From contig DEKW01000003.1 of the NCBI GenBank assembly GCA_002354055.1, positions 1 to 64,000 of the forward strand: a DNA stretch of 64,000 nt. The letters are read 5' to 3'. Both the position numbers and the translations under genes were made by a program. Numbering within the stretch: the stretch's first letter is position 1; every line of letters begins with the position of its first letter. Under the pieces are notes generated by a model, which had not been told where the DNA came from, made no database searches, and saw nothing but the letters and a program-made list of their open reading frames with translations. Positions 47,412-56,405 of this stretch are shown one piece after another. This DNA comes from Bacteroidales bacterium UBA2712 (GTDB taxonomy: Bacteria > Bacteroidota > Bacteroidia > Bacteroidales > Paludibacteraceae).

Positions 47412-48653
47412 ATGGCAAGTACAAAACAAGAAATTATTGAGGAGCTCAAGGCGTTGCTGCAGCAGGAAGATGTGATGGCAATCAAGGAGCAGGTAGATCA
47501 TCTGAAAACGCGTTTCTATTCCACCGCCGAGGAGGCTGAGGAAGCAGTAGCGGAGGTAGAAGAAGAGTTCAAGACCCTTTTGGCGCAATATAAATCCAAG
47601 CGCGCTGAGGTAGCCTCGGCTCAAGCCAAAGAAGAGGAGGCTAATCTCGCCCGCAAGGAAGCAATCCTTGCGCAGATGAAAGAGATGGCGGAGGACGAGA
47701 ACGCAGACGGTGTCATGGCGAACCTCCAGAAGATGCGCGAGCTGCAAGCCGAGTGGAAGACGATCGGTGCGATTCCTGCTCCCAAGACCCAAGAGATCCG
47801 TAAGGCATACCAGCAGTACCAGGAGCAGTTCTACGACCTGGTGAAGATCAATATCGAGCTGCGCGATCTGGATTTCAAGAAGAACCTCGAGCTCAAGACC
47901 TTGCTTTGCGAAGCCGCAGAGAAACTGCAGAACAACGAGAATATCGTCGAAGCCAGCCGTGCGCTGCAGCAGCTGCACGACGAGTGGGCGGAGATAGGTC
48001 CTGTAGCCCGTGAGTTGCGTGAGGACCTCTGGAACCGCTTCAAAGCCGCTTCGACCATCATCAATAAGAAGCATCAGGCGTATTTCGACGAGCTGCACGC
48101 CAAAGAGCAGGCGAACCTCGAAGCCAAACAGGCCATCATCGAGCAGCTGAAGCAGATCAATGAACCCCTCGTGAACGGCGAGCCCATGAGCGCCAAGCAG
48201 TGGGAAGAGTTGACGGAGAAGATCCAAGGCCTGCAGAACGAATGGCGTAAGATCGGTTTTGCGCCGAAGAAATTCAATCAGTCCATCTATGATTCTTACC
48301 GCGCAGAGTGTGACCGCTTCTTCGCCACCAAGAAAGAGTTCTTCCTGGAGCTGCGCGAGCGCCGTAAAGAGCGTGAGCAACGTCATAAGGAATATCTGGA
48401 GCGTCAGAAAGCCCGTGAGGAGCGTCAGAAAGCACGCGAGGAGCAACGTCAGGCCTTTATCGCAAAGGGTGGAGACAGCCTGCGTCGCATGCACGAGCGA
48501 CTCAAACAGGAGATTCAGACCGCGGAGAACAATATCCTCTTCTTTACCGCTAAGTCCAAGACAGCCAACAAGTTAGTGGAGGGCATGCAGAAGAAGATCG
48601 AGGACCTCAAGGCCCAATTGGCGGACATCGAGAAGAAGATGAACGAGGAATGA
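47412..48653 (+). CDS. DUF349 domain coiled-coil protein
   Basis: A 413-residue highly charged helical protein with three to four DUF349 repeats, recognisable by L-x-x-EW-x-x-IG-x-A/V (LQAEWKTIGAIPAPK, LHDEWAEIGPVAREL, LQNEWRKIGFAPKKF). The end is a long coiled coil with RERRKEREQRHKEYLERQKAREERQ. DUF349 proteins are cytoplasmic and poorly characterised. The ATG at 47412 is used because the upstream part of the frame overlaps the promoter. It overlaps ftsE by 4 bases. Confidence 0.88.
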   Translation: MASTKQEIIEELKALLQQEDVMAIKEQVDHLKTRFYSTAEEAEEAVAEVEEEFKTLLAQYKSKRAEVASAQAKEEEANLARKEAILAQMKEMAEDENADGVMANLQKMRELQAEWKTIGAIPAPKTQEIRKAYQQYQEQFYDLVKINIELRDLDFKKNLELKTLLCEAAEKLQNNENIVEASRALQQLHDEWAEIGPVARELREDLWNRFKAASTIINKKHQAYFDELHAKEQANLEAKQAIIEQLKQINEPLVNGEPMSAKQWEELTEKIQGLQNEWRKIGFAPKKFNQSIYDSYRAECDRFFATKKEFFLELRERRKEREQRHKEYLERQKAREERQKAREEQRQAFIAKGGDSLRRMHERLKQEIQTAENNILFFTAKSKTANKLVEGMQKKIEDLKAQLADIEKKMNEE

Positions 48654-49312
48654 GCGCGTTAATCGAATATAAAAATGTTGAGGTCCATCAGGCGGACCAG
48701 ATCGTCCTGCACGACGTGAATCTGACCGTTGAGCGCGGGGAGATGATTTATCTCTTGGGCAAAGTCGGTAGCGGTAAGTCCTCGCTGATGAAGACGTTCT
48801 ACGGCGCGCTGCCGATCATCAGCGGCGAGGCGAAAGTGCTGGACTACGACATGTGTACCATCCGCCGCCGTAAACTGCCGTACCTCCGTCGCCGTCTGGG
48901 CATCATCTTTCAGGATTATAAACTGCTCACCGACCGCTCGGTGGAGGAGAACCTCTTGTTCGTCCTCCGCGCGACCGGATGGAAAGACAAGAAACTGATG
49001 GCAGATCATGTACGCGAGGTCCTGGAGCAGGTAGGCATGGAGACCAAGACCTACAAACGTCCGTACGAGCTCTCCGGAGGCGAGCAGCAACGTGTGGTCA
49101 TCGCGCGTGCGTTGCTGAACACGCCGGAGATCATCCTCGCCGACGAACCGACAGGAAACCTCGACGCCGAGACGGGTAAAGAGATCATGGATCTGCTGTA
49201 CTCCATCTCGCAGGCCGGCATCACCGTCCTGATGTCCACCCATAACTTACAGTGGCCGGAACTCTATCCCGGTAAGAAATGGTCGTTTGAAGGAGGAAGG
49301 GTAATCGTATGA
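48650..49312 (+). CDS. ftsE: Cell division ABC transporter ATP-binding protein FtsE
   Basis: A 220-residue ABC ATPase with Walker A (GKVGSGKSSL, about residues 37-46), FQDYKLLTDRSV Q-loop, LSGGEQQRVVIARALL signature and ADEPTGNLD Walker B. The size and the D/E-rich DEPTGNLDAETG pattern fit FtsE, which acts with FtsX at the septum to activate peptidoglycan hydrolases. FtsX is not in the window. It overlaps both neighbours by 4 bases. Confidence 0.9.
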   Translation: MSALIEYKNVEVHQADQIVLHDVNLTVERGEMIYLLGKVGSGKSSLMKTFYGALPIISGEAKVLDYDMCTIRRRKLPYLRRRLGIIFQDYKLLTDRSVEENLLFVLRATGWKDKKLMADHVREVLEQVGMETKTYKRPYELSGGEQQRVVIARALLNTPEIILADEPTGNLDAETGKEIMDLLYSISQAGITVLMSTHNLQWPELYPGKKWSFEGGRVIV

Positions 49313-49734
49313 GTATCAACGAGATACAGGACGAACTGATCGAAGAGTTCGAACTCCTCGACGACTGGATGGACCGCTACCAGCTGCTCGTTGATTATGC
49401 CGAGGAGCTAAAGAAAAACCCCCTTCCGGAGGCAGATAAGACGGAGAGCAACCTCATCGATGGATGTCAGTCGAAAGTATGGTTCACCTGCACGTATGAG
49501 GACGGAAAACTCTTCTTCAAAGGTGATTCCGACGCTTTGTTGGTCAAAGGTATAGTAGCCCTGCTGATCCATGTACTGAGCGGACATACGCCCGAGGAGA
49601 TTGCGAACGCGAATCTCTATTTCATCGAGAAGATAGGGCTGCAGGAGCACCTCAGTCCGACCCGCAGCAACGGCGTCGTAGCCATGCTCAAACAGATGAA
49701 ACTGTACGCGTTGGCGTACGGGGCTAAAGGTTAG
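49309..49734 (+). CDS. sufE: SufE-family cysteine desulfurase activator
   Basis: A 141-residue protein that accepts sulfur from SufS for iron-sulfur cluster assembly. The active-site Cys lies in NLIDGCQSKVWF (about residue 53). The rest (LLVKGIVALLIHVLSGHTPEEI) matches the family. The stop codon falls in GGCTAAAGGTTAG repeat DNA. It is convergent with aroK, with a 10-base gap. Confidence 0.94.
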   Translation: MSINEIQDELIEEFELLDDWMDRYQLLVDYAEELKKNPLPEADKTESNLIDGCQSKVWFTCTYEDGKLFFKGDSDALLVKGIVALLIHVLSGHTPEEIANANLYFIEKIGLQEHLSPTRSNGVVAMLKQMKLYALAYGAKG

Positions 49735-49752
49735 TGGCTAAAGGTTAGAGGT
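49725..49752. repeat. GGCTAAAGGTTAG tandem repeat at the sufE end
   Basis: GGCTAAAGGTTAG occurs twice with AGTG-type spacing. The first copy supplies the last SufE codons and stop. Confidence 0.6.
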
Positions 49753-50290
49753 GGGAGGAGAGGAACTCATAGAGTTCCTGAGCGATGCGCTCGTCGGAGT
49801 CTTCATCGCAGATTTCTACATCGAGAATATGATGCGCACGGCTGTAGAACGGCTCACGCGCTTCGAGTTGAGGAGCTATGAAAGAAAGTAGCTCCTTTTC
49901 TGTGCGACCTTGCAGCACCGGCCGCTCGCTCAGATCTGTCAAGGCAAGTCGTTTTGCCAAATGCTCGGGTTTCCAGCGGATATAGATGCTCGTGCCTAAC
50001 TCACGAAGACAATCCATATTGTCCTCCCAGCACGGGTAACCGCCTCCGGTAGCGTAGATGACCTTCTCAAAAGGCGCCGCGTCCGCTATGTCCTCCACGA
50101 CGTATTTCTCCTTCTTGCGGAAATCCTCGATGCCGAACGTACGGATATATTCTGCGGTAGTGTAGCCGTGGATCTCCTTGAACGCCTCGTCCAAATCCAC
50201 AAAATGCCAGCCGAGTTTCTCAGCCAGCAGACGTCCGGCAGTAGTCTTGCCGGCTCCCATGTATCCAACTAAATAAATAGGAAGTTCCAT
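49745..50290 (-). CDS. aroK: Shikimate kinase
   Basis: Phosphorylates shikimate in aromatic amino acid synthesis. The 181-residue protein has the P-loop YLVGYMGAGKTTAGR, the VDLDEAF substrate site and ATGGGYPCW. The ATG at 50290 gives the conserved MELPIYLVGYMGAGKT start; the upstream frame belongs to the previous gene. It lies 1 base after the DUF3256-like stop. Confidence 0.96.
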   Translation of the reverse strand: MELPIYLVGYMGAGKTTAGRLLAEKLGWHFVDLDEAFKEIHGYTTAEYIRTFGIEDFRKKEKYVVEDIADAAPFEKVIYATGGGYPCWEDNMDCLRELGTSIYIRWKPEHLAKRLALTDLSERPVLQGRTEKELLSFIAPQLEAREPFYSRAHHILDVEICDEDSDERIAQELYEFLSSHL

Positions 50291-50291
50291 T

Positions 50292-50666
50292 TCAATATTC
50301 CCAATTATCGTTGTCGGTCCAAGTGATGTGGCCTGTTTCTTTGTCCATCGTAGCCAGCGGAAAGATGGACTGGACGGACGGTTCGAGCGGGAAGAGATAT
50401 TCGCCCACCTTATTATATACACGCGCGCACGAGGAACACTGCGGTGCGCAGACGGTCATTACAACGAGGTAATTATCTGCCTCGTATATATCCAACGTGG
50501 CGCTGTCAGTCAGTTGAAGGCGTGTGTAGTTGCCCTGTTCCTCTACGACGAACGGGTGCCCACCCATAGTCATCAGGTCGCTGACAATACGCAGCAACGC
50601 ACTGTTTCCGGCATTTGCGGACACAGACAAGCCGAATAGTAATATGGAGAGAAATAAACGGCGCAT
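50292..50666 (-). CDS. DUF3256-like exported protein, short
   Basis: A 124-residue protein with signal peptide (LFLSILLFGLSVSANA). The core LQLTDSATLDIYEADNYLVVMTVCAPQCSSCARVYNK resembles the conserved part of DUF3256, including the TVCAPxCxS segment, but relatives I recall are near 200 residues, so the N-terminal part looks shortened. It shares its first base with the last base of ispF. Function unknown. Confidence 0.65.
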   Translation of the reverse strand: MRRLFLSILLFGLSVSANAGNSALLRIVSDLMTMGGHPFVVEEQGNYTRLQLTDSATLDIYEADNYLVVMTVCAPQCSSCARVYNKVGEYLFPLEPSVQSIFPLATMDKETGHITWTDNDNWEY

Positions 50667-51136
50667 TAGTTGATGAGTGCCACGGCGTACGCAGCTATGC
50701 CTTCTTCACGGCCGACGAAACCTAAATGCTCCGTGGTCGTGGCTTTGATGTTTATTTGGTTCGGCTCGACACCCATAACTTCCGCCAGACAAGCCACCAT
50801 CGCAGGGATATGCGGATTGAGCTTAGGCGTCTGGGCGCAGATGGTAAGGTCGCAGTTACCGAGTTCATAACCGTCCTTGCGAATCATCTCCATGACGCGG
50901 CGAAGAAGAATCTTGGAGTCGATACCCTCGTACTCATTGCCTTTGGTATCGGGAAAATGATAACCGATGTCGCGCATGGCGGCGGCACCTAAGATGGCGT
51001 CGCAGAGCGCATGGATAGCTACGTCGGCGTCCGAATGACCCAACAAGCCGCGGTTGCACGGCACCTCAATTCCCCCTAACCACAATTTGCGGTCAGGGGC
51101 GAATTGATGTACGTCATATCCGAAGCCTATACGCAT
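50666..51136 (-). CDS. ispF: 2-C-methyl-D-erythritol 2,4-cyclodiphosphate synthase
   Basis: A step of the non-mevalonate isoprenoid pathway. The 156-residue protein has RIGFGYDVHQF, the metal-binding D and H residues (GYDVHQF, GLLGHSDADVAIHAL) and the C-terminal KATTTEHLGFVGREEGIAAYAV. Its start is 3 bases after the porV stop. Confidence 0.97.
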   Translation of the reverse strand: MRIGFGYDVHQFAPDRKLWLGGIEVPCNRGLLGHSDADVAIHALCDAILGAAAMRDIGYHFPDTKGNEYEGIDSKILLRRVMEMIRKDGYELGNCDLTICAQTPKLNPHIPAMVACLAEVMGVEPNQINIKATTTEHLGFVGREEGIAAYAVALIN

Positions 51137-51139
51137 GGA

Positions 51140-52324
51140 TTATTTCTTCTTGTTATCCACGAGGTCCTTGATACCTGCGAGGTCGAAGCCCAGCGTGAAG
51201 CGCATGGTCTGATCGAGCGGGTTGGAAGCCGCCAGACCGACGCAGTAGGAAACATCGAGGGTCACGATAGAGAGGTGGAAACCGGCACCGAAAGTGAGGA
51301 CGTTACGGTTACCTTTGTAGTAGTTCTCGTAGCTGTAACCGACGCGAGCGAAGAATTGCTTGTTGTAGCTATACTCGATACCTGCGCCCCAACGAACCTC
51401 TTCGAACTCCTCTTTGGCACCGCCCGGAGCGTCAGCAAAGCTCTGGAACCATCCCTTAGCCGGGTTGATAGCAGAGTAAGCGTCCTGGCTGTACTTGCCG
51501 GTGGTCTTATCATCTGCGAACTTCGAATAACGGGTCGGAACGAGCATCTTGTTTGTCTCGAGGTTGAAGGTCAGGAAGTTGTACTTATTGAGCGGCAACT
51601 CATAACCCACACCGAGGTTCATGCTCGTGGGGATAAAGTTACTCGATCCGTCCTCCGCGTAGGTCATCTTACCACCTAAGTTCTTGAGGGTAAAACCGAG
51701 CGAGAAATGGGAGGTACCCATCGGCAACTCAATCGGCTGTTTGTAGTACAGACCGATGTCTGCTGCCATAGACCAAGCCGCGTGCATCTCACCTGCAGTG
51801 GAGGTAGAGCTGTTCACACCGTTGTTGAGGTCCGAATAGAGGAAACGAACCGCTACCGACATAGATACATATTCATGCAACTTACGGAAATAACTGAGGT
51901 CGAGAGCCCACTCGTTCGGACGTACGTCCTGCAGTTTGGTTCCGTCCAAGGTCGTCAGCGCAACGTCACCCATCGAGAAATACGTGAAGCTGGCACCGAT
52001 ACCACCACCCAGGTCACCGAAGTTATAGAAACCTGCGAGATAAGCCAGGTCGATGTCGCCGACCAACTTACGCAACCACGGCGTGTAGTTAGCGGTGATA
52101 CCGCCCTTGGAGTACATGTAAGCGTACTTGGCAGGGTTCCAATACTGCGAGTTAAAATCTGCCTCCGTAGCTACACCGACGTCTCCCAGACCGGCCGCGC
52201 GGGCATCCGGAGCGATAGACAAGGACGGCATAGCCGTGATAACAGGGTTTGGAGTGGGTTCCGTCTGCGCGCTCATCGAAGCCGCCAGAAGCAGAGCCAC
52301 CAAAGAAATACTGATTTTTTTCAT
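51140..52324 (-). CDS. porV: Type IX secretion outer-membrane protein PorV
   Basis: A 394-residue FadL-like barrel with signal peptide (ISLVALLLAASMSA then Q). The opening ITAMPSLSIAPDARAAGLGDVGVATEADFNSQYWNPAK is the PorV/PorQ signature. PorV shuttles T9SS cargo to the attachment complex and works with the sortase PorU, encoded directly upstream. This pair shows that the organism has a type IX system. Confidence 0.94.
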   Translation of the reverse strand: MKKISISLVALLLAASMSAQTEPTPNPVITAMPSLSIAPDARAAGLGDVGVATEADFNSQYWNPAKYAYMYSKGGITANYTPWLRKLVGDIDLAYLAGFYNFGDLGGGIGASFTYFSMGDVALTTLDGTKLQDVRPNEWALDLSYFRKLHEYVSMSVAVRFLYSDLNNGVNSSTSTAGEMHAAWSMAADIGLYYKQPIELPMGTSHFSLGFTLKNLGGKMTYAEDGSSNFIPTSMNLGVGYELPLNKYNFLTFNLETNKMLVPTRYSKFADDKTTGKYSQDAYSAINPAKGWFQSFADAPGGAKEEFEEVRWGAGIEYSYNKQFFARVGYSYENYYKGNRNVLTFGAGFHLSIVTLDVSYCVGLAASNPLDQTMRFTLGFDLAGIKDLVDNKKK

Positions 52325-52427
52325 TTGTGTTATGTTTTTTGTTTTTTTAGTTATTTCGTTATTACGGGATTACGTAATCACGTAATGGAGAGGTTATATA
52401 TTAAGCGATTTGCTTCATAGGCATATT
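52325..52427. repeat. GTAAT-type repeat between porU and porV
   Basis: ATTACGGGATTACGTAATCA and CGTAATGGAG (52359-52388) is a copy of the GTAAT family, here intergenic. No promoter of the common type is seen, so porV is probably transcribed with porU. Confidence 0.65.
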
Positions 52428-55400
52428 TTATTTTGTTACGATGATTTTACCCGAGGTTGTGCTGTATTTGCTGCTCTCGGATTTGATTTTGACGGTATAG
52501 ATGAATACGCCCGGATGGAGATTGAGTTCTGCAAGGTTAATCGCTACCTGATCGGGGTTCTCCTGTTTACGGCTGTAAATCATCTGTCCGTTCGTATTAA
52601 AGAGATAAATCTCTGAACTTAGTAATTCATCCGGCTGGTCGTAGTTGACCATAAGGTTCAGCACGCCGGTCTGGCGCACAGGGTTCGGGTAACTGACAAC
52701 CGAATAGATCGAGGGATCGAGACCCGCCTCAACGATGAAGTTCAGGCTCTTGGTCGTGCTGTTGTTCAGCAGGTCCCATGCGCGGAAAGTGAGGCTGTGA
52801 GGACCGTCCGGCAGTTCACCCATAAGATAGCTCACCTGACCGGTCGTATAACTGTCGTTTGCCGAAGTGAAATATTCGTTGAGAACGTAAATCTGCTTGG
52901 GGTCGTTATCCACGATCATCATCAGGTCATGCCCGATACCTGCGCCTGCGGTATTGATACCATTCCTATCGTACAGGTCCGCAAAGAAACGCGGAGTGGA
53001 GTATGTTTTACCGCCGTCTTGGAAAGCTTTGTTATTGAGATATATCTCCATCTCGGGACCTATGGTGTCGGCACTCAGAATATCTCCCGTTCCACCGACT
53101 ACGAACTCCTCATAATGTCCCACGGCTTCTATCTTATCCTCCTCATCATCGCTTACGGCGTAATAGACGATGCGGCCGTTGCCGTAGTTATAACGGATAT
53201 CTTTGGGCACCATGAAGGAATAGGTGAACTCTCCTGCTTCCACAGCCGCCGAGCCCGTGAAGAGCGTACCGGGGTAGTCGTTGTATTTCAACTCCTTCGC
53301 CTCTTCGTCCTCTTTGGCATCGTTGTCACGCGTGGTGATGACCTGCATCTTGTCGTAGATAGTGATATCCACCTTGCCGTTGAAATCCGTTGCCGTCAGG
53401 TTGTCCTCGTCGATGATGCGTCCATGCACCTGCTGCACGCTCAGCGCATGCAGGGTATCGATATCGGTCACGGTCTCTACGTAGTAGTTCGTCGGGTAAT
53501 TGAGCCGCATAGCGGGGTCGCCGAAGAGGACGTACGCCATCTTGTTCTCGTCGTAGCCCAGCGCGTTCTTGCCGGCCGCGACGGCTTCGCCTAAGGTAGC
53601 CTCGTAATGGAAAGTATTCGTATGCTTGAAGAGCTCTGCGGTCACGGAGCGGCTAAGTTTGGTATTACCCGTTGCGTAAACGGTGCGCGTCGCTGCCAGA
53701 ACACCTATCGCGCCGCCGCGGGAGTTCAGCATGGCCGTCTCGGCCGCACAACGCTTTCCTCCGTCAAACTGCGCGAAGTTACAGGTGGCAAAGAGCCAGA
53801 AGGCCTGATTCTTATTGCTCATCAGCTCGATGTCCCGCATGTTCAGGATCGACTCATTCGTGATTGCGTTATAACCGCCATGGCCGGAGTAATTGAAATA
53901 GAGCACGCCGTTGCGCAGGAGGTTCTGGATCTTGTTCTTGGCTAATGGATAACTCTCGCCGCTCGCGTTCATCTCCTGCGGATAAGCGTCCAGATAAACC
54001 TTATGTACAATGAAATCCGGATTGCCCACGCGGGTCAACTCGGCACTCCCCTCTGCAGTCTCTGTGTGTGTCCCGTGCTCGCCGTCGTCCGCCAGATAAG
54101 CAATCTGGTTCTTCCATTTACCGGTCTGCTCGTTGTGGATATACGCGATGAGTTTGTCTATCGTTCCCTGTGCTTCCTCTACGCTCGTCACCGGCAGACG
54201 ACCTACGCCTATATCCATCCTTCCGCTGGCATCACGTGTACCCTCGTTGTCGTCCAGAAAACCGAAGTAGTCATCCGTCGCATAAGCATTCACTTCGTTG
54301 GTGGAGTTCTCCGCCTGGTACGTGAGCAGCAATGCGGAGCCGGATGTCGGCAGGAGCTTGCGGTTATCAAACGAACCATGACCGAGCAGCAGCAACCATC
54401 TCGGCTTCTGGCCGATGCCTTCGTCCGCGCGGTCGTAGAGCATCTTCATCATCCATCGGTAAGCCGTTGCATCCGGGGTGCCTGACGAGAACTCATTATA
54501 CACCTGCTGGTCGGTGACTACCGTCCAAGTGATTCCTTCTTTCTCTTGGTGCGCTTGCGCCAGACGCGTTGCTTGCTCGACATACTCGCTCGGACAGATG
54601 ATGATGTAGTCGATATTGCTGAGCCGGTGCAGGTCCTGATTATCGATTGTTCCTACTACGTCGGCCGTCACAAAACTGTTTCCGTTCGTGTTGACGGCGA
54701 TGTACTCATGTACACCATCCGCCTGCGTACCGACCCAAGTCAACTCACTGCCTGTGAGAGTTGTCGGCATGCGTTGGATAGCGGCTTTGTTGGTGATGTC
54801 CCATATCTGGATACCCGCACTCGCGTTCGTCAGATGAAACCGTACGGGCACCGAGCTGTTCTTGTTCGTCAGCGTTCTGACGGTCATGTACGAGCCGTTC
54901 ATACTCATCGTCCGCGGGGTCGTCAATTCGATATAGTTCAGCCATCCGATAGCACTGTTGAGGCTGCTCTGGTAACGCACTTGTACCTGTTGGGTTTGTG
55001 CGCTTGTCGTAGCAGACAAGGTGATTGTACCGGGCTGACCGCAGTCGTAGTTATCTTTGTACTGGGGAATAGTAACCGATTTGGACGAGGAGTTGAGCGA
55101 GGCCGTGAACTGCGTCGAGACCGACGCGTATCCGGCTACATCCACCACGACCGTACTCTGCTCAGACGTCAAGGCATCCGGGGTGGTGAAGGAGAATGTG
55201 CGCTTCGTGCCGTTCTCAAACTGCTCACCGTAGAACGTGCGACCGCCGCCGGACACGCCACTGCGGTCAATGAGGTTGATGCTGTCTTTGTCGTGTACCT
55301 GCAGCATCGGATAACTCGTTACGTCCGTAGCTGTGCCGCTGATCGCCTCTCCTGCCGTCGGTGCTAAAGGCGTACTTACGTTCTCTGTCAGGAAATAGTA

Positions 55401-55784
55401 ACCGTAGTTAGAGTAGGTGTTGCGCGTGTGTACAAACCGTCCGTTAGAGTTGTCGTATGCCCAGCTGATCGGTCCCTGAACATAAAACAACACATAGTCG
55501 CTTCCGACAAACACCGGTACTTGCGGCAGGTCGTCGATATTGGGCTTGCTGAAATCCTGCGTCTTCATCGCACCGCCGTAACCGAACACCCGTACTTGCG
55601 ACGGATTGCTGATACCCGCAGCCTGCAGGTCACTGAACGTCATCTTGCATACGCCGCTCTCGCTCACGCGGATCTTCACCCATTGACCGTTGGTCAGAAC
55701 CGAGTGGTCCTGATACGTATGAATGCTCGCTACGGCCGAGAGCCATAACGATAACAGCAGTACTATGGGAACTATTTTTCTCAT
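52428..55784 (-). CDS. porU: Type IX secretion sortase PorU (C25 gingipain-like)
   Basis: A 1118-residue protein with signal peptide (VPIVLLLSLWLSAVAS). The start QDHSVLTNGQWVKIRVSESGVCKMTFSDLQAAGI is typical of PorU. The C25 peptidase core has His635 in YFNYSGHGGYNAI and Cys668 in LFATCNFAQF. The C-terminus has the YPNPVRQTGVLNLMVNYDQPDE T9SS domain, ending TTSGKIIVTK. PorU cleaves the C-terminal signals of cargo proteins and attaches them to A-LPS. It shares 4 bases with the FAH-like gene's end. Confidence 0.95.
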   Translation of the reverse strand: MRKIVPIVLLLSLWLSAVASIHTYQDHSVLTNGQWVKIRVSESGVCKMTFSDLQAAGISNPSQVRVFGYGGAMKTQDFSKPNIDDLPQVPVFVGSDYVLFYVQGPISWAYDNSNGRFVHTRNTYSNYGYYFLTENVSTPLAPTAGEAISGTATDVTSYPMLQVHDKDSINLIDRSGVSGGGRTFYGEQFENGTKRTFSFTTPDALTSEQSTVVVDVAGYASVSTQFTASLNSSSKSVTIPQYKDNYDCGQPGTITLSATTSAQTQQVQVRYQSSLNSAIGWLNYIELTTPRTMSMNGSYMTVRTLTNKNSSVPVRFHLTNASAGIQIWDITNKAAIQRMPTTLTGSELTWVGTQADGVHEYIAVNTNGNSFVTADVVGTIDNQDLHRLSNIDYIIICPSEYVEQATRLAQAHQEKEGITWTVVTDQQVYNEFSSGTPDATAYRWMMKMLYDRADEGIGQKPRWLLLLGHGSFDNRKLLPTSGSALLLTYQAENSTNEVNAYATDDYFGFLDDNEGTRDASGRMDIGVGRLPVTSVEEAQGTIDKLIAYIHNEQTGKWKNQIAYLADDGEHGTHTETAEGSAELTRVGNPDFIVHKVYLDAYPQEMNASGESYPLAKNKIQNLLRNGVLYFNYSGHGGYNAITNESILNMRDIELMSNKNQAFWLFATCNFAQFDGGKRCAAETAMLNSRGGAIGVLAATRTVYATGNTKLSRSVTAELFKHTNTFHYEATLGEAVAAGKNALGYDENKMAYVLFGDPAMRLNYPTNYYVETVTDIDTLHALSVQQVHGRIIDEDNLTATDFNGKVDITIYDKMQVITTRDNDAKEDEEAKELKYNDYPGTLFTGSAAVEAGEFTYSFMVPKDIRYNYGNGRIVYYAVSDDEEDKIEAVGHYEEFVVGGTGDILSADTIGPEMEIYLNNKAFQDGGKTYSTPRFFADLYDRNGINTAGAGIGHDLMMIVDNDPKQIYVLNEYFTSANDSYTTGQVSYLMGELPDGPHSLTFRAWDLLNNSTTKSLNFIVEAGLDPSIYSVVSYPNPVRQTGVLNLMVNYDQPDELLSSEIYLFNTNGQMIYSRKQENPDQVAINLAELNLHPGVFIYTVKIKSESSKYSTTSGKIIVTK

Positions 55785-56317
55785 TTAATCTTGCAATACA
55801 ATTTCTCTTCTCCGCCAATCTCTACGCGGATGACTTCTTCCTTTTCTACCTGTCTGGGCGCTACTGCGCGTTGGATGTAGATCAAGTCCCCTTGCCGGAT
55901 GGTCATCACCTTGCTGGCCCTCGCTACTGCTTCTTCGGGTGAGAGCACGAGTTCTTCCTTCAAATACTCCCTTCCCTTCAAGGAGGGGGTGGGGGTAGGC
56001 TCATATTCTCCTATAGCCAGCGAGTAGTCAAACGCAATCGCCTCTGTCCAGGGTTTGCCTTCCTTTTGTGCCTTACGCGCCAGATCCATTGCAATGAAAT
56101 CTGCTCCGGGAGCTACTGCGTCGTAGTAACGGCTCGCGAACTTCGGCGCAATCTCTTTCCCTAAGCGGCTCACTCGAAGAATCACGCACTCCGTCACGCC
56201 TAACTCGCTCGTTCCATCGGGTAGGAACATCGGCTTGCGGCCGTTCAGCAGACAACTGTCCCCTTTGAGCACCATTTGCACCCCTGAGTCGTGATATATG
56301 AAGCCGATTATTTTCAT
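55781..56317 (-). CDS. Degenerate fumarylacetoacetate-hydrolase-like protein
   Basis: A 178-residue protein in the FAH fold group: PMFLPDGTSELGVTECVILRVSRLGKEIAPKFASRYYDAVAPGADFIAMDLA and PWTEAIAFDYSLAIG align with Bacteroidota FAH proteins of about 200 residues. In active members the metal site uses E-x-E and a D, and a Lys precedes the FD. Here the first Glu position is Val, one Glu and the Asp remain, and the Lys position is Ile/Ala, so catalysis is doubtful. Residues about 106-117 (EPTPTPSLKGRE) are encoded by a hairpin-tail repeat (55968-56000). The C-terminal TGTPAGVG block is missing. It heads the porU operon. Confidence 0.75.
   Translation of the reverse strand: MKIIGFIYHDSGVQMVLKGDSCLLNGRKPMFLPDGTSELGVTECVILRVSRLGKEIAPKFASRYYDAVAPGADFIAMDLARKAQKEGKPWTEAIAFDYSLAIGEYEPTPTPSLKGREYLKEELVLSPEEAVARASKVMTIRQGDLIYIQRAVAPRQVEKEEVIRVEIGGEEKLYCKIK
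55968..56000 (-). repeat. Hairpin-tail repeat inside the FAH-like gene
   Basis: The plus strand reads ACTCCCTTCCCTTCAAGGAG and GGGGTGGGGGTAGG, a diverged copy of the element at 19730-19763. It is read in frame as PTPTPSLKGRE. Confidence 0.75.
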
Positions 56318-56333
56318 CTCCGAAAAAAGCGCA

Positions 56334-56364
56334 CAAAGTTACAACTTTTTTTTGACATACGCAA
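56334..56364 (-). promoter_or_regulatory. Promoter of the FAH-porU-porV-ispF-aroK operon
   Basis: Minus strand TTGCGTATGTCAAAAAAAAG then TAACTTTG at 23-base spacing. It is almost identical to the lptD promoter. Confidence 0.85.
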
Positions 56365-56373
56365 GCAATTAAG

Positions 56374-56392
56374 TAAAAAGTGTAACTTTTTA
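56374..56392 (-). terminator. Possible AT-rich terminator of der
   Basis: TAAAAAGT/ACTTTTTA perfect 8-bp inverted repeat with a GTA loop, 14 bases after the der stop on the minus strand. The stem is all AT except one GC pair, so strength is doubtful. Confidence 0.4.
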
Positions 56393-56405
56393 TTAAAAAT
56401 CGCCT

